Shown here: one piece after another, positions 1 through 9,974 of the stretch
How positions within the stretch are numbered: position 1 is the stretch's first letter
Layout of the letters: every line of letters starts with the position of its first letter
From: Candidatus Ruthturnera sp. Tsphm01
GTDB lineage: Bacteria > Pseudomonadota > Gammaproteobacteria > PS1 > Pseudothioglobaceae
NCBI GenBank assembly: GCA_030142985.1
Contig: CP125320.1
Location: 1,459,274 to 1,523,273, forward strand
Direction: 5' to 3'
Length of the DNA: 64,000 nt
Made by a program: the position numbers and the translations under genes
Notes under the pieces: generated by a model
What the model saw: the letters and a program-made list of their open reading frames with translations, nothing else
The model's database searches: none
What the model was told of the DNA's origin: nothing

Positions 1-462
1 GTTTTGGTATTGTTATTTATGGCTATGCGTTACCGTGTATTTGGCATGGTGGCTAATGTGGCTTTGACGCTTAATTTGGTGATGATTGTATCTGTTTTGT
101 CTTTGTTACAAGCCACGCTAACGTTGCCAGGTATTGCAGGTATTGTACTCACAGTGGGTATGGCGGTGGATGCCAATGTGTTAATTTTTGAGCGCATTAA
201 AGAAGAATTGGGCACAAATAGCAATATTCAAAAAGCCATTTCAAGTGGCTATGATAAAGCACTACGGACCATTGCAGATGCTAATATTACAACCTTAATT
301 GCAGCATTGGTCTTGTTTAGTTTTGGTACTGGCCCAATTAAAGGTTTTGCGATTACTTTGTCAATTGGTATTATCACTTCAATGTTTACAGCTATTATTG
401 TCTCACGTGCAATCATTAATAAAATATACGGTGGCAAAAAGTTAGAGGAGGTTTCAATATGA
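1..462 (+). CDS. secD: Protein translocase subunit SecD, C-terminal part (5' cut by window edge)
   Basis: SecD works with SecF and SecYEG in the inner membrane, using the proton or sodium gradient to pull preproteins out on the periplasmic side. Only the last 153 codons are visible and the frame is open from base 1. The fragment holds hydrophobic helices and the family's conserved stretch [19 protein letters not shown] (about residues 50-70), whose Asp and Asn lie in the transmembrane proton path. Its stop overlaps the secF start by 4 bp, so the two are translationally coupled. The identity is clear from that motif and the order secD-secF; the periplasmic P1 domain lies outside the window. 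Confidence 0.95.
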   Translation, partial: VLVLLFMAMRYRVFGMVANVALTLNLVMIVSVLSLLQATLTLPGIAGIVLTVGMAVDANVLIFERIKEELGTNSNIQKAISSGYDKALRTIADANITTLIAALVLFSFGTGPIKGFAITLSIGIITSMFTAIIVSRAIINKIYGGKKLEEVSI

Positions 463-1385
463 GTTTAAAAGCACTAAACATTCCAACGATTGACTTTGTG
501 GGCAAGCGTACTTATGCTATTATATTTTCGGTATTATTGGTTGCTGCTAGCATTTTTTCATTGACCATGAACGGGCTTAAGTTGGGTATTGATTTTACGG
601 GTGGTACTTTAATTGAAGCAGGTTATCAACAAGGTGTTGATTTAGCTGAGATTAGAGCCACGCTAGCTAAAGCAAAGTTCGAAAGGGCCAATGTCCAATA
701 TTTTGGCTCAACTAATGAGGTTTTAATTCGCTTAGAGCCACAATCAATTTCTAGTGCCAAACTAAGTTCAAAAATCATCAATTTATTGGGTGATGATGTT
801 GATATTCGTCGGGTCGAATTTGTAGGCCCTAAAGTGGGCGAAGAACTTACTAATGATGGTGGTTTGGCAATGCTATATGCGTTGATTGGTATTTTGATTT
901 ATGTGGCGGTACGTTTTGAATATCGATTTTCATTAGGCTCAATTACTGCCCTTATTCATGATGTTATTATTACCTTGGGCTTTTTCTCATTGTTTCAGAT
1001 TGAGTTTGACTTAACAGTACTGGCTGCCATATTAGCCGTTATTGGCTATTCTCTGAACGATACCATTGTAGTGTTTGACCGAATTCGTGAAAATTTCTTA
1101 TCAACACGCTATGTTGATTCTCCTAAGATTATCAATGGTGCGCTTAACCAAACGCTATCTAGGACAATAATGACCTCTTTAACCACTTTATTGGTGTTGT
1201 TATCATTGTTCTTACTAGGTGGCGAAACCATCCATAGTTTTGCTTTAGCGTTAATAATTGGCGTGGTGGTGGGTACTTATTCTTCTATTTATGTTGCCAG
1301 TTCAATGATTCTTGCATTGGGTATCACTAAAGAAGATTTGTTACCATCTGAAAAAGAAAAGAAAGCGCTTGACTCGCGACCATAA
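459..1385 (+). CDS. secF: Protein translocase subunit SecF
   Basis: SecF is the membrane partner of SecD in late protein translocation. The 308-residue protein has the expected plan: a first membrane helix (about 18-37), a short periplasmic domain starting at [15 protein letters not shown], the family motif VGPKVGEEL near 121-129, then five helices including [18 protein letters not shown] near 195-212, which mirrors the SecD Asp/Asn motif. Length is normal for the family (E. coli about 323). It starts inside the end of secD (4-bp overlap) and is followed by fabB on the opposite strand after only 42 bp. Confidence 0.96.
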   Translation: MSLKALNIPTIDFVGKRTYAIIFSVLLVAASIFSLTMNGLKLGIDFTGGTLIEAGYQQGVDLAEIRATLAKAKFERANVQYFGSTNEVLIRLEPQSISSAKLSSKIINLLGDDVDIRRVEFVGPKVGEELTNDGGLAMLYALIGILIYVAVRFEYRFSLGSITALIHDVIITLGFFSLFQIEFDLTVLAAILAVIGYSLNDTIVVFDRIRENFLSTRYVDSPKIINGALNQTLSRTIMTSLTTLLVLLSLFLLGGETIHSFALALIIGVVVGTYSSIYVASSMILALGITKEDLLPSEKEKKALDSRP

Positions 1386-1427
1386 TAGTTAAGTAACATC
1401 TTGGTGCTTGTTTAGAAGTTTTTTCGT

Positions 1428-2645
1428 TTATTGCTTAAATTTTTCAAAGACTAGACAGGCATTTGTGCCACCAAAACCAAAACTATTAGACATCACTCGC
1501 TTGAGTGTTTGTTTGGTTGTTGTTCGTACAATTGGCACGCCTTCAGCCGCTTCATCAAGATTTTCAATATTAACAGATTCTGCCATAAAGTCATTTTGTA
1601 GCATTAGTAATGAGTAGATTGACTCATTCACGCCTGCTGCACCTAAAGCATGTCCGGAAAGGGATTTGGTTGAGCCTACATTTGGAATGCTATTGCCAAA
1701 TACTGCTTTAATAGCGCCTAATTCTTTAACATCACCCACAGGGGTAGAGGTGCCGTGTGCATTGATATAATCAATCGGACCTTTAACGGTTGAAATGGCA
1801 AGCTGCATACAACGCTTTGCACCTTCACCTGACGGTACAACCATATCATAGCCATCAGATGTTGCACCATAGCCTGTGAGTTCTGCAAGAATGGTTGCGC
1901 CTCGAACTTGTGCATGTTCTAATGATTCAAGTACTAATGCACCACCACCACCAGAAATAACAAATCCATCACGATTCGCATCAAAGGCACGAGAAGCACT
2001 TGAAGGGTTTTCGTTGTATTTAGAAGATAAGGCACCCATTGCATCAAACAACATGGTGAGCGACCAATTTAGTTCTTCGCCACCGCCAGAAAATACCACG
2101 TCTTGTTTGCCCATTTGAATTTGTTCCATAGCGTTGCCAATACAGTGTGCAGAAGTTGAACAAGCAGAACTGATTGAATAGTTAATACCCTTAATTTTGA
2201 ACATAGTTGAAAGACAAGCTGAGGTTGTAGAACCCATCGTGCGCGGTACACGATAAGGACCAACTCGTTTAATGCCTTTTTCCCTTAAAATGTCAGCGGC
2301 TTCTACTACGTTTTGGTTGCTAGCACCGCCAGAACCCATGATAAGTCCAGTACGCTCATTTGAGATTTGTTCAGGTGTTAATTCTGATTGTTTAATCGCT
2401 TCATCCAAAGCAACTGCACTATAAATGGCAGCATCAGCCATAAAGCGTTTCATTTTCCTATCAATAATTTTACTAGAGTCTAACTCAGAAATGGCGCCAG
2501 AAATGTGTGAACGAAGCCCCATTTGTGCTTGGTTTTCGTCAAATTTAATGCCTGATTTGGCTGTTTTTAAAGAGGCTAAAACCTCCATGCAGTTTGCACC
2601 CAAACTAGAAACAATTCCCATTCCTGTGACAACAACTCTGTTCAT
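1428..2645 (-). CDS. fabB: 3-oxoacyl-ACP synthase I (FabB)
   Basis: This enzyme condenses acyl-ACP with malonyl-ACP in fatty acid elongation and is needed to elongate the unsaturated branch opened by FabA. The 405-residue protein carries the thiolase-fold catalytic triad: Cys162 in [14 protein letters not shown], His297 in [11 protein letters not shown] and His332 in [10 protein letters not shown]. Cys-His-His with SGHALGAAG is typical of elongating KAS I/II rather than KAS III. It overlaps the upstream fabA stop by one base (TAATG), forming the usual fabA-fabB pair of gammaproteobacteria that make unsaturated lipids anaerobically. Pairing with fabA favours FabB over FabF. Confidence 0.95.
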   Translation of the reverse strand: MNRVVVTGMGIVSSLGANCMEVLASLKTAKSGIKFDENQAQMGLRSHISGAISELDSSKIIDRKMKRFMADAAIYSAVALDEAIKQSELTPEQISNERTGLIMGSGGASNQNVVEAADILREKGIKRVGPYRVPRTMGSTTSACLSTMFKIKGINYSISSACSTSAHCIGNAMEQIQMGKQDVVFSGGGEELNWSLTMLFDAMGALSSKYNENPSSASRAFDANRDGFVISGGGGALVLESLEHAQVRGATILAELTGYGATSDGYDMVVPSGEGAKRCMQLAISTVKGPIDYINAHGTSTPVGDVKELGAIKAVFGNSIPNVGSTKSLSGHALGAAGVNESIYSLLMLQNDFMAESVNIENLDEAAEGVPIVRTTTKQTLKRVMSNSFGFGGTNACLVFEKFKQ

Positions 2646-3154
2646 TACATTTTGCTAGTATCAGTAAATAATCCAACCTTAAGATTGGTGGCTTCGTAAA
2701 TGACTTTACCATCCACCTCCATAGTGGCGTCAGCCACACCCATGTACAGTTTGCGTTCAATAACGCGTGATAAGTCAATTCTGTAGGTGACTTTCTTTGC
2801 ATTGGGCAATACTTGACCGACAAATTTAATATTGCCAGTGCCAAGCGCACGACCACGACCAGGGCCGCCTAACCAGCCTAGATAAAAGCCAATTAATTGC
2901 CACATAGCATCTAGCCCTAAACAGCCAGGCATAACTGGATCTTCATTAAAGTGACATTCAAAAAACCACAAGTCAGGGTTAATGTCTAATTCGGCAATAA
3001 TTTCACCTTTGCCATATTCGCCACCCTTGCTAGAAATATGGCTAATGCGATCAAACATCAACATCGGTGGCTTTGGCAGTTGGGCGTTGCCTGGTCCAAA
3101 CAACTTGCCATTGCTGCATTTAATTAATTCATCATAGGAAAAAGAATTTTGCAT
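2645..3154 (-). CDS. fabA: 3-hydroxydecanoyl-ACP dehydratase/isomerase FabA
   Basis: FabA dehydrates 3-hydroxyacyl-ACP and isomerises trans-2-decenoyl-ACP to the cis-3 form, the branch point to unsaturated fatty acids. The 169-residue hotdog-fold protein has the active-site His68 in [20 protein letters not shown] and Asp82 of the second active-site segment, plus the GxxxGxG-rich central part ([14 protein letters not shown]). Length matches E. coli FabA (172). It is first in the fabA-fabB operon, and a good sigma70-type promoter lies just upstream, inside the 3' end of metZ. Confidence 0.97.
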   Translation of the reverse strand: MQNSFSYDELIKCSNGKLFGPGNAQLPKPPMLMFDRISHISSKGGEYGKGEIIAELDINPDLWFFECHFNEDPVMPGCLGLDAMWQLIGFYLGWLGGPGRGRALGTGNIKFVGQVLPNAKKVTYRIDLSRVIERKLYMGVADATMEVDGKVIYEATNLKVGLFTDTSKM

Positions 3155-3182
3155 TGTGTTTTTGTGTAAAATTTTTCCCTAG

Positions 3183-3212
3183 ATTATACCAGTGTCTGCT
3201 TAATGTCAGCAA
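3183..3212 (-). promoter_or_regulatory. Probable sigma70 promoter for fabA-fabB
   Basis: On the minus strand TTGCTG (3207-3212) and a perfect TATAAT (3183-3188) are separated by 18 bp, ending 29 bp before the fabA start. The -35 box lies inside the last codons of metZ, so fabA can be transcribed independently of metZ. Whether the site is used is inference; no FabR/FadR operator was recognised. Confidence 0.5.
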
Positions 3213-4350
3213 TGATGTCTTTAATGTCTTCTAGTCCAATAGATATCCTGATTAATCCACCCGTTATATGGGCATTAAGTCTTTCTTCATCGGTTAAGCG
3301 TCCATGTGTTGTGGTTGCTGGATGGGTGATTGTAGATTTTGTATCGCCTAGATTAGCAGTAATGGAAAGTATATTGGTGGCATTGATTATTTTAAAGGCC
3401 GACTCTTGTCCGCCTTTAACTTCGAACGATACAATGCCACCAAAACCAGATTGTTGGGATTTGGCTAAGTTGTAATCAGGGTGCGAAGGTAGACCTAAAT
3501 AATAGACTTTTTCTACCTGGTTTTGGGCTTCAAGCCAGATGGCAAGTTTAAGTGCATTGTCTGAGTGCGCCCTCATTCTAAGATTTAGAGTGTCTAGCCC
3601 TTTAAGCACAATCCAAGCATTAAAAGCGCTCAAACTGGGGCCAGTAGTACGCACAAATCCATGAACTTGCTCAATAATATCAACACTCCCAACCACAGCA
3701 CCTGCTAGGCATCTGCCTTGGCCATCAATATATTTAGTGGCTGAGTGAATTACAATATCAGCACCCAAAGCAATGGGATTTTGTAACGCAGGGCTTAAAA
3801 TTGCATTGTCAACTGCCAAAAGAATATGATTGGCTTTTGATATTTTACTAAGTGCAGCAATATCGACAACCTCACCCAGTGGATTAGACGGTGTCTCAAG
3901 TAAAAAAAGTTTGGTGCTGTTTTTGATTGAACTTTCCCACGCTGACAAATCAGACAAATCTACAAAACTAATGCCAACATTAAATTTAGCAACAATGGTG
4001 TTTAATAGCACAATTGAGGTGCCAAACATATTACGAGAAGCAACAATATGATCGCCCGATTTAAGCAGTGCCATGATGGTGGCAAAAATTGCCGCCATGC
4101 CAGATGAAGTAGCAACACATGCTTGCGCACCTTCAAGTGCGGCTAATTTTTTTTCAAAGGCATCTACTGTCGGGTTGGTAAAACGTGCATAGATATTCCC
4201 CGACTCTTTTTTAGAAAAGCGATTAGCGGCTTGTTCAGCTGAGTCAAAAACAAAACTGGAGGTTAAAAATATTGCCTCAGAATGCTCCTGTTCAGCAGTG
4301 GTTCGATAGCCTGTGCGTATGGCCTTGGTATCGAAGTTTAAGTCTTTCAT
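3184..4350 (-). CDS. metZ: O-succinylhomoserine sulfhydrylase (MetZ family)
   Basis: This PLP enzyme makes homocysteine directly from an activated homoserine and sulfide, feeding methionine synthesis (metE is at 22.3 kb). The 388-residue protein is a Cys/Met-metabolism PLP enzyme: the PLP-binding Lys206 lies in VIHSATKYIDGQGR, with SSGMAAIFA (82-90) and LLETPSNPLGE (150-160) as other cofactor-site segments. The N-terminus DTKAIRTGY matches MetZ-type proteins more than MetB or MetC, but separating sulfhydrylase from cystathionine synthase by eye is not certain. Direct sulfhydrylation would suit a sulfide-rich habitat. Confidence 0.85.
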   Translation of the reverse strand: MKDLNFDTKAIRTGYRTTAEQEHSEAIFLTSSFVFDSAEQAANRFSKKESGNIYARFTNPTVDAFEKKLAALEGAQACVATSSGMAAIFATIMALLKSGDHIVASRNMFGTSIVLLNTIVAKFNVGISFVDLSDLSAWESSIKNSTKLFLLETPSNPLGEVVDIAALSKISKANHILLAVDNAILSPALQNPIALGADIVIHSATKYIDGQGRCLAGAVVGSVDIIEQVHGFVRTTGPSLSAFNAWIVLKGLDTLNLRMRAHSDNALKLAIWLEAQNQVEKVYYLGLPSHPDYNLAKSQQSGFGGIVSFEVKGGQESAFKIINATNILSITANLGDTKSTITHPATTTHGRLTDEERLNAHITGGLIRISIGLEDIKDIIADIKQTLV

Positions 4351-4395
4351 GTATTTGTAAAATTATCAAATAGCGCTATTCTACATCATTACCAA

Positions 4396-5892
4396 TCAAT
4401 TCAGAAGCTTCAAAGGTATTGTTTTTTCTTTAATAGCATCACTGCGTAAAGATTCAATATGCTTAAGATAATTTTTATCAATATCATTGGTTACATATTG
4501 ACCATTAAAACAAGAGCAATCAAACGTGGTAATTGCCTTGTTACCTTGTTGCACGCACCAAATTAAATCATCTAAATCTTGATAAATCAGCTTGTCTGCA
4601 CCAATGGCTTTGCAGATTTGATTGGTATCTCTATCGTGAGCAATAAATTCTTTGTTGCTAGCCATATCAATGCCATATACATTAGGATAGCGCACAGCAG
4701 GCGCAGCTGAGGCAAAAAATACCTTGTTAGCACCAGCATCGCGAGCCATTTGTACAATTTGCTCACTGGTTGTGCCACGCACAATAGAATCATCAACTAA
4801 TAATACGTTTTTGCCTTTGAATTCAAGTTCAATTGTGCTGAGTTTTTGACGCACAGATTTTTTTCTTTGTTTTTGTCCTGGCATGATAAAAGTACGGGCA
4901 ATGTATCGATTTTTAATTAAGCCTTCACTGTATTTAACGTCTAATTTATGTGCCAGTTGTAAAGCAGCCACTCTAGAAGTATCAGGAATAGGAATAATGA
5001 CATCAATATCATCAATGTCCCATTCTTTACGAATTTTTACGGCTAGCTTTTCTCCCATTCTTAAACGAGATTTGTACACGGAAATATCATCAATGACCGA
5101 ATCTGGACGAGCAAAATAAACAAACTCAAAGATACAAGGTGAGTACTTGGGTTTTTCTGCGCATTGTTTAATAAATGTATTGCCTGCTCTGTCAATAACG
5201 ACCGCTTCACCTGGTTTGATATCTTGAGTAATCTCATAACCAAGCGCACTAAGCGCCACACTTTCAGAGGCTAGCATATATTTAGTGCCGCCTTTAGTGG
5301 TGCGTTTGCCGAGAATTAATGGGCGAATACCATTGGGGTCTCTAAAGCCAAAAATACCATAGCCTGGAATCATGCCAATGGTTGCATAAGCACCACGTAT
5401 ACGCTTGTGTACTTGTGTCACAGAAGCAAAAATATCGGTCTCGTTAATGCGTTGTTTTTGTAATTTGGCTAATTCACTAGCAAATACATTGAGTAAAATT
5501 TCTGAATCAGAGTTGGTGTTGATGTGGCGAAGGTCTTGCTCAAATAACTCTTGAGCCAATTGCTCAGTGTTGGTTAAGTTGCCGTTGTGTGCAAACGCAA
5601 TGCCGTATGGCGAATTAACATAAAAAGGTTGTGCCTCTGCATTGGATGAGCCGCCTGCAGTAGGGTAACGCACATGGCCAATACCCATATCGCCTAACAA
5701 TTGTGTCATGTGCTTAGTTCTAAAGACATTTTTAACCAAGCCGTTTGACTTGCGCATATAAAAATGCCCTTTATGAGCAGTGACAATGCCTGCTGCGTCT
5801 TGACCGCGATGCTGTAAAATGGTCAGCGCATCATAAATATAAACAGCTGTACCTTTCTTAGTGGTAGATAAAATGCCAACGATGCCACACAT
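4396..5892 (-). CDS. purF: Amidophosphoribosyltransferase (PurF)
   Basis: PurF commits PRPP to purine synthesis by transferring ammonia from glutamine. The 498-residue protein begins MCGIVGI, so the catalytic Cys is residue 2 and is exposed when Met is removed; there is no long propeptide. The N-terminal Ntn glutaminase domain covers about the first 230 residues, and the phosphoribosyltransferase domain has the PRPP loop VLLVDDSIVRGTTS. Length matches E. coli (505). It is the last gene of trmB-fxsA-folC-cvpA-purF, with 10 bp between cvpA and purF, the classic folC-cvpA-purF order. Confidence 0.97.
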   Translation of the reverse strand: MCGIVGILSTTKKGTAVYIYDALTILQHRGQDAAGIVTAHKGHFYMRKSNGLVKNVFRTKHMTQLLGDMGIGHVRYPTAGGSSNAEAQPFYVNSPYGIAFAHNGNLTNTEQLAQELFEQDLRHINTNSDSEILLNVFASELAKLQKQRINETDIFASVTQVHKRIRGAYATIGMIPGYGIFGFRDPNGIRPLILGKRTTKGGTKYMLASESVALSALGYEITQDIKPGEAVVIDRAGNTFIKQCAEKPKYSPCIFEFVYFARPDSVIDDISVYKSRLRMGEKLAVKIRKEWDIDDIDVIIPIPDTSRVAALQLAHKLDVKYSEGLIKNRYIARTFIMPGQKQRKKSVRQKLSTIELEFKGKNVLLVDDSIVRGTTSEQIVQMARDAGANKVFFASAAPAVRYPNVYGIDMASNKEFIAHDRDTNQICKAIGADKLIYQDLDDLIWCVQQGNKAITTFDCSCFNGQYVTNDIDKNYLKHIESLRSDAIKEKTIPLKLLN

Positions 5893-5902
5893 AAGTTATT
5901 TC

Positions 5903-6754
5903 CTAATTGTTTTCAATAAATAATAAGTATTGTGACAACTCAGGTTTAATGTTTGAAGCCACATCTTGAAAGACTCTTAAAGCGCCATTCGTTTCAATCC
6001 AATAATACTTTTGTGAAACCCAGTTGATACTTTGCAACACCAATACCATGATTAAAATTGCCAGGCTGCCCTTGATTAAGCCAACAATTGAGCCTAATAA
6101 ATTGTTTTGAGTGCTGTTGATATTTCTGGCATTAAGCTTGGTATCTACTGCCTGCAAAATCTTAAGTATTTTTTTGAAAAAAGAGGACAAGAAACAAGGT
6201 TTGGTCTCATCAATAGAAATGCTTAACACGCTTGATATAAAAGTTAAAACACCAAAAACAAGCGCAAATATAATTGAAAATGACAAGCCAATGCGAACAG
6301 ACTCGTTACTAATCAGCATTTCCATAATGCCCAACCTAGCCACAACCTCTAAGTAATACCAACTAAACATTGTGATTGCCGCTAAAACAACCATTAATGC
6401 AAATAATTTGTTTAGTACACAAGGGTTATCAATGGTTGATGATAATTGTGTTAGTTTGTAAATCACTTTTTTGATAATCACCACGCCAATAAAAATCACT
6501 CCAAATGAGATGGCCAAATGAGATTGGTGTGACGGTGATAGCCAAGTAATGAGTGGACTTGTGGCTAATATTTGGTAAAACAGCCATGCAATTAAAATAG
6601 CCAGTAATAAAAATCCTAAATTTATGAATTCTCTTGCCATGCCACGTTTAAAGCCCAGTACTAGGAATATCACTAAAATAGCAATGGTTATCCAGTCGGA
6701 CCAAACTAAGCGTTCAATCATACTCCAGATGGTTACAAAAAACTCATCCATCAA
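5903..6754 (-). CDS. cvpA: CvpA family inner-membrane protein, unusually long
   Basis: CvpA is a small membrane protein linked in other bacteria to colicin V export, envelope stress and purF expression. This copy has the family start, with helices at about 20-75 (WSDWITIAILVIFLVLGFKRG then a Gly-poor hydrophobic run) and several more to about residue 245. At 283 residues it is much longer than the roughly 160 of E. coli CvpA; the extra length includes a middle helix pair and a C-terminal part without obvious motifs. It overlaps the folC stop by 4 bp and sits directly before purF, which supports the call. Function is unproven. Confidence 0.8.
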   Translation of the reverse strand: MMDEFFVTIWSMIERLVWSDWITIAILVIFLVLGFKRGMAREFINLGFLLLAILIAWLFYQILATSPLITWLSPSHQSHLAISFGVIFIGVVIIKKVIYKLTQLSSTIDNPCVLNKLFALMVVLAAITMFSWYYLEVVARLGIMEMLISNESVRIGLSFSIIFALVFGVLTFISSVLSISIDETKPCFLSSFFKKILKILQAVDTKLNARNINSTQNNLLGSIVGLIKGSLAILIMVLVLQSINWVSQKYYWIETNGALRVFQDVASNIKPELSQYLLFIENN

Positions 6755-8004
6755 ATCTCTCCTAGAGGTGCTTTGTGATTAATCGCAATTTTACAAGATT
6801 TATTATTCATAAATGGTATAAGTATTTTCAATGCATCAGCAACAACATGAAACGACCCAAAAATAACAATACGTTGATATTGCCTATCATTAAGCGCGCG
6901 GTTAATGGCGTTTTGCATATCATCACAAACGTAAGTATTATGATTTATACCAAATTCATTACTAAGTGCTTTTATGCCTATTGCTCGATTAACATTAAGT
7001 GGCACTAGTAGCCATTGATTAATAATCATGCTGATTTCGTTAATCATTAAGCCAATATTTTTATCTTCTAAAGCTGAAAATATGGCAGTGGTAGAGCATT
7101 GTTGCTTTGCTAATTCTACTGATAACACTTTAACAGCTGCCGCATTGTGTGCAACATCAAAAATGACAGTTTTGTTATTGATGGTTTTTATTTGAAATCT
7201 AGCATCGAGCCGCGCATATTTAATGCCTACTTTGATTTGAATAGCACTAACTGGAAGGGTTTTGTTAAGTTTTTGCACAGCAAGTATTGCCGCAGCTGCA
7301 TTCTGCCGTTGATGCTTGCCGATTAAACCTATATTGCTTGTGTATTTTTCCTTAACAAATTCTAGTCGCGCTTTAATTTTATGAGCATACTGACTAATTG
7401 ATATAGGTGGGTTAATATCAGCACAAATGCAAGGCGTGTTTTTGCGCATAATGCCTGCTTTTTCAAGCCCAATCAACTCACGGGTATCACCCAAATAATC
7501 CACATGGTCAATATCAATATTGGTAATGACACTTACGTCGTTATCGACAATATTAACCGAGTCTAGCCGACCACCCAGACCCACTTCTAATACAGCCACA
7601 TCAATTTTTTCTAGCTCAAAAATAATCAGCGCAGCCAAGGTTGAAAACTCAAAATAAGTCAGAGATGTTTCACCTCGCAAGGACTGTATTTTTTCAAAAG
7701 CGCAACAAATTTGCTCATCAGTAGCTTGCACACCATTAATCACAAAACGTTCATTATATTTAAGAATATGGGGTGAACTAAATTGGGCGACTTTAAAGTT
7801 TGACTGTTGGTAAATACTACCAATAAAAGCTACGGTAGAACCTTTACCATTTGTGCCAGAAACCGTAATTACTTTAAAAGAAACGCCTTTTGGGAACAGC
7901 TTTCGATAAACTTTTTTAACACGCTCCAGTCCTAAATCAATTTCCTGAAAATGTAAGTTTTCTTGATAATTCAGCCAGTCATCTAGGGTGTTTAGTCTTC
8001 CCAA
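6751..8004 (-). CDS. folC: Folylpolyglutamate synthase / dihydrofolate synthase (FolC)
   Basis: FolC joins glutamate to dihydropteroate and lengthens the polyglutamate tail of folates using ATP. The 417-residue Mur-ligase-fold protein has the P-loop VSGTNGKGSTVAF (about 48-60), the second ATP/Mg segment VLEVGLGGRLDSVN, and TNIDIDHVDYLG. The start at MGRLNTLDDWLNY matches the family N-terminus and overlaps the fxsA end by 13 bp. The last 15 or so residues are Lys/Asn-rich and less conserved. It is followed by cvpA with a 4-bp overlap. Confidence 0.95.
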   Translation of the reverse strand: MGRLNTLDDWLNYQENLHFQEIDLGLERVKKVYRKLFPKGVSFKVITVSGTNGKGSTVAFIGSIYQQSNFKVAQFSSPHILKYNERFVINGVQATDEQICCAFEKIQSLRGETSLTYFEFSTLAALIIFELEKIDVAVLEVGLGGRLDSVNIVDNDVSVITNIDIDHVDYLGDTRELIGLEKAGIMRKNTPCICADINPPISISQYAHKIKARLEFVKEKYTSNIGLIGKHQRQNAAAAILAVQKLNKTLPVSAIQIKVGIKYARLDARFQIKTINNKTVIFDVAHNAAAVKVLSVELAKQQCSTTAIFSALEDKNIGLMINEISMIINQWLLVPLNVNRAIGIKALSNEFGINHNTYVCDDMQNAINRALNDRQYQRIVIFGSFHVVADALKILIPFMNNKSCKIAINHKAPLGEI

Positions 8005-8444
8005 AACTCACCCTCGATGGTGTTGTCTTTGTTGCGCTGTTGGGGTGGCGTGTTTTTGGTTTTATGAATAAAGCCAGCGCGATTTTTGCTAAATATCTTT
8101 TGTGCGTTCTTTTTCAAGATTTGATTAATAAAATAAGCCCTTGAAATGGGTACAAGTCCAAGCAGGCCAATAAAATCTGTAATAAAACCAGGTGTTAATA
8201 ACAAAATACCTGAGACTAAGATGACCACGCCCTCAAGCATTTCAAAAGCAGGCGTTTGCCCATTCATAATTTTTTGCTGTACTTTTACAAGGGTAGAAAA
8301 TCCTTGTTGCTTAAGTAGTGTTGAACCAATAAGCGCAGTAACAACAACCAATAATACGGTTGAAAAACCACCAATTGATTCACCCACTGATACTAAAACA
8401 TAAATTTCAAGCAGTGTTATTACAACAAATAAAGGAAATAGCAT
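7992..8444 (-). CDS. fxsA: FxsA family membrane protein
   Basis: FxsA is a cytoplasmic-membrane protein that in E. coli relieves F-plasmid exclusion of phage T7; its normal role is unknown. The 150-residue protein has helices at about 2-20, 26-45 and 70-95, with the family features LLEIYVLVSVGE near the start, IGSTLLKQQG in the first loop and LLTPGFITDFIGLLGLVP in the third helix. The C-terminal 40 residues are polar and basic. It overlaps trmB by 1 bp upstream and folC by 13 bp downstream, so it is translated as part of the folC operon. Confidence 0.88.
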   Translation of the reverse strand: MLFPLFVVITLLEIYVLVSVGESIGGFSTVLLVVVTALIGSTLLKQQGFSTLVKVQQKIMNGQTPAFEMLEGVVILVSGILLLTPGFITDFIGLLGLVPISRAYFINQILKKNAQKIFSKNRAGFIHKTKNTPPQQRNKDNTIEGEFWED

Positions 8445-9130
8445 TATGTTTTCTCGTTAATAAAAATTAAATCCCAAACGCCGTGCCCCAGTCTATGTCC
8501 TCGTCGTTCAAATTTGGTGATGGGTCGGTATTCAGGTCTTGGTGAATAGATAGGGTCGTTTTGTGTATTTTTAAAGTGTGGGTGATTTCCCAAGACTTCT
8601 ATCATATGAGTGGCATAGTGTGCCCAGTCAGTTGCTATATGAACTTTTCCGCCATTTATTATTTTCTTTGATAATAAATCTAAAAACTCAGTTTGCACCA
8701 ATCGACGTTTATGGTGCTTTTTCTTATGCCATGGGTCAGGAAAAAACAGCTGAAAATGATTAAAACTATCATTCTCTATATGGTTTGTTAATACCTTAAC
8801 GGCGTCTTCTTTAATGATTTTAAGATTGCTTAATTGGTGTTTATGTGCTTCGTTAATTAATCTACCCACACCTGCTTCGTATACTTCAATACCTAGAAAA
8901 TTCTTATCAGGTGTATTCATTGCCATCTTGAGTAAACTATCCCCATTGCCAAAACCCACCTCCAAAACAATTTTTTGTTGTTTGACAAACAAACGCTTTA
9001 AATCAATTTTGCCCTTAGGTAAATTTACCCCATAATCCGCCCAAAACTCAGTCAGTCCCATGTTTTGCCCCAATGTTAATCTGCCAGAGCGGCGTACAAA
9101 ACTTTGGATTTTTCTTATTTGGTTTGTCAA
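8444..9130 (-). CDS. trmB: tRNA (guanine-N7)-methyltransferase TrmB
   Basis: TrmB methylates G46 in the variable loop of tRNAs using S-adenosylmethionine. The 228-residue protein has the SAM-binding segment VLEVGFGNGDSLLKMA, the acidic end of strand 2 (FLGIEVYEAGVG), and the family signature FPDPWHKKKHHKRRL. The C-terminal TKFERRGHRLGHGVWDL is also typical. It is the first gene of the trmB-fxsA-folC-cvpA-purF run; the 844-bp gap upstream would hold the promoter. Confidence 0.95.
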   Translation of the reverse strand: MTNQIRKIQSFVRRSGRLTLGQNMGLTEFWADYGVNLPKGKIDLKRLFVKQQKIVLEVGFGNGDSLLKMAMNTPDKNFLGIEVYEAGVGRLINEAHKHQLSNLKIIKEDAVKVLTNHIENDSFNHFQLFFPDPWHKKKHHKRRLVQTEFLDLLSKKIINGGKVHIATDWAHYATHMIEVLGNHPHFKNTQNDPIYSPRPEYRPITKFERRGHRLGHGVWDLIFINEKT

Positions 9131-9974
9131 AATATTGGTGCAAATATAGATAGTATTTAGTTGGGGTGTTTGCTAAGAAAATCGACATAACACACCCATT
9201 AAAAAACCTAAAAGAGTAAGTATTCTATAAAAGTTATCCGTGAAAATAAGTTTTATTTTACCGTTTAGCAGTTAAATAATATGTGGTATATTCGCAAGCT
9301 CTAAACCAAAAAAAAAAGCTTCCTACTTGCCGTTATTACAGCGGCTTTTTTTGCCTCTAAAATAAGTATGGACAAAATCGCTTATGGCAGGCTGAAGAGA
9401 GTTGAATAGACTGACCATCTTCTTTTGTGGTTAAGCCCTACCACCTTTCTTTAAGGTTGCACAGGTTCTTTTATCCAATTAACCAGAGTGTCCTGCTACA
9501 TATAACCAATGCAGTCACAAAAGTTATAACATTGGCACCAAGTAGTTTTAACTAAATTCTTTGTGTTGAGCTTGATGAAATAGACCACAATCATTGACCT
9601 TTGTTATTCAAACTCAAACAAACACATCTAAATTTGCAAGAGATGGGGCGCGTCATAAGTTTACTCCAATGCATCGATTAATATAATGATTTAATGACAT
9701 TGAGTCAATCAATTAATCAAAAAGTTGAGAATTTTGAACAAATTAATGCAATCAATCAATATTTAACACGGTCACTTCTTTATGCAGACAGGTCTTTAAA
9801 AATGCTAAAGGTTCAGATGCTACAAGAACAACTAATGGCAAATTAAAGTATTTTTGCCTTTATCGTTTCGTATTTACTCTGCTTAAACTATTAGTGGTTG
9901 TATATTTGATGCAAAATTGTGATTATCAGTAGAGCTATTAAGAGTAATCAACATCAGTAGCAGGCTAAGTTTCT
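9131..9974. other. 844-bp gene-poor gap with coding-like debris
   Basis: There is no intact recognisable gene here. A weak hairpin (GCCG 9329-9332 pairing with CGGC 9342-9345) followed by T7 could be a terminator read on the plus strand. Around 9610-9685 a plus-strand frame reads FARDGARHKFTPMHRLI, which looks like protein but has stops on both sides. It is followed by a 50-codon ORF described separately. The stretch probably holds one or more decayed genes that I could not identify. No rnpB, ffs, ssrA or 6S RNA sequence was recognised. Confidence 0.5.
9694..9846 (+). CDS. Small ORF (50 aa), unknown; possibly a gene fragment
   Basis: An ATG-to-TAA frame of 50 codons encodes a polar, helix-prone peptide rich in Gln, Asn and Leu, with no cysteine and no membrane segment (starts MTLSQSINQKVENFEQ). 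There is no clear Shine-Dalgarno sequence and I do not recognise the family. It lies in a decayed region, and the coding-like stretch just upstream in another register suggests it may be the surviving tail of a larger broken gene rather than a true small protein. Confidence 0.25.
   Translation: MTLSQSINQKVENFEQINAINQYLTRSLLYADRSLKMLKVQMLQEQLMAN

Noticed and set aside
9131..9974. Structured RNA such as 6S, RNase P or tmRNA in the trmB-xthA gap
   Set aside because: None of the conserved core sequences of these RNAs could be recognised; the stretch has coding-like debris instead.
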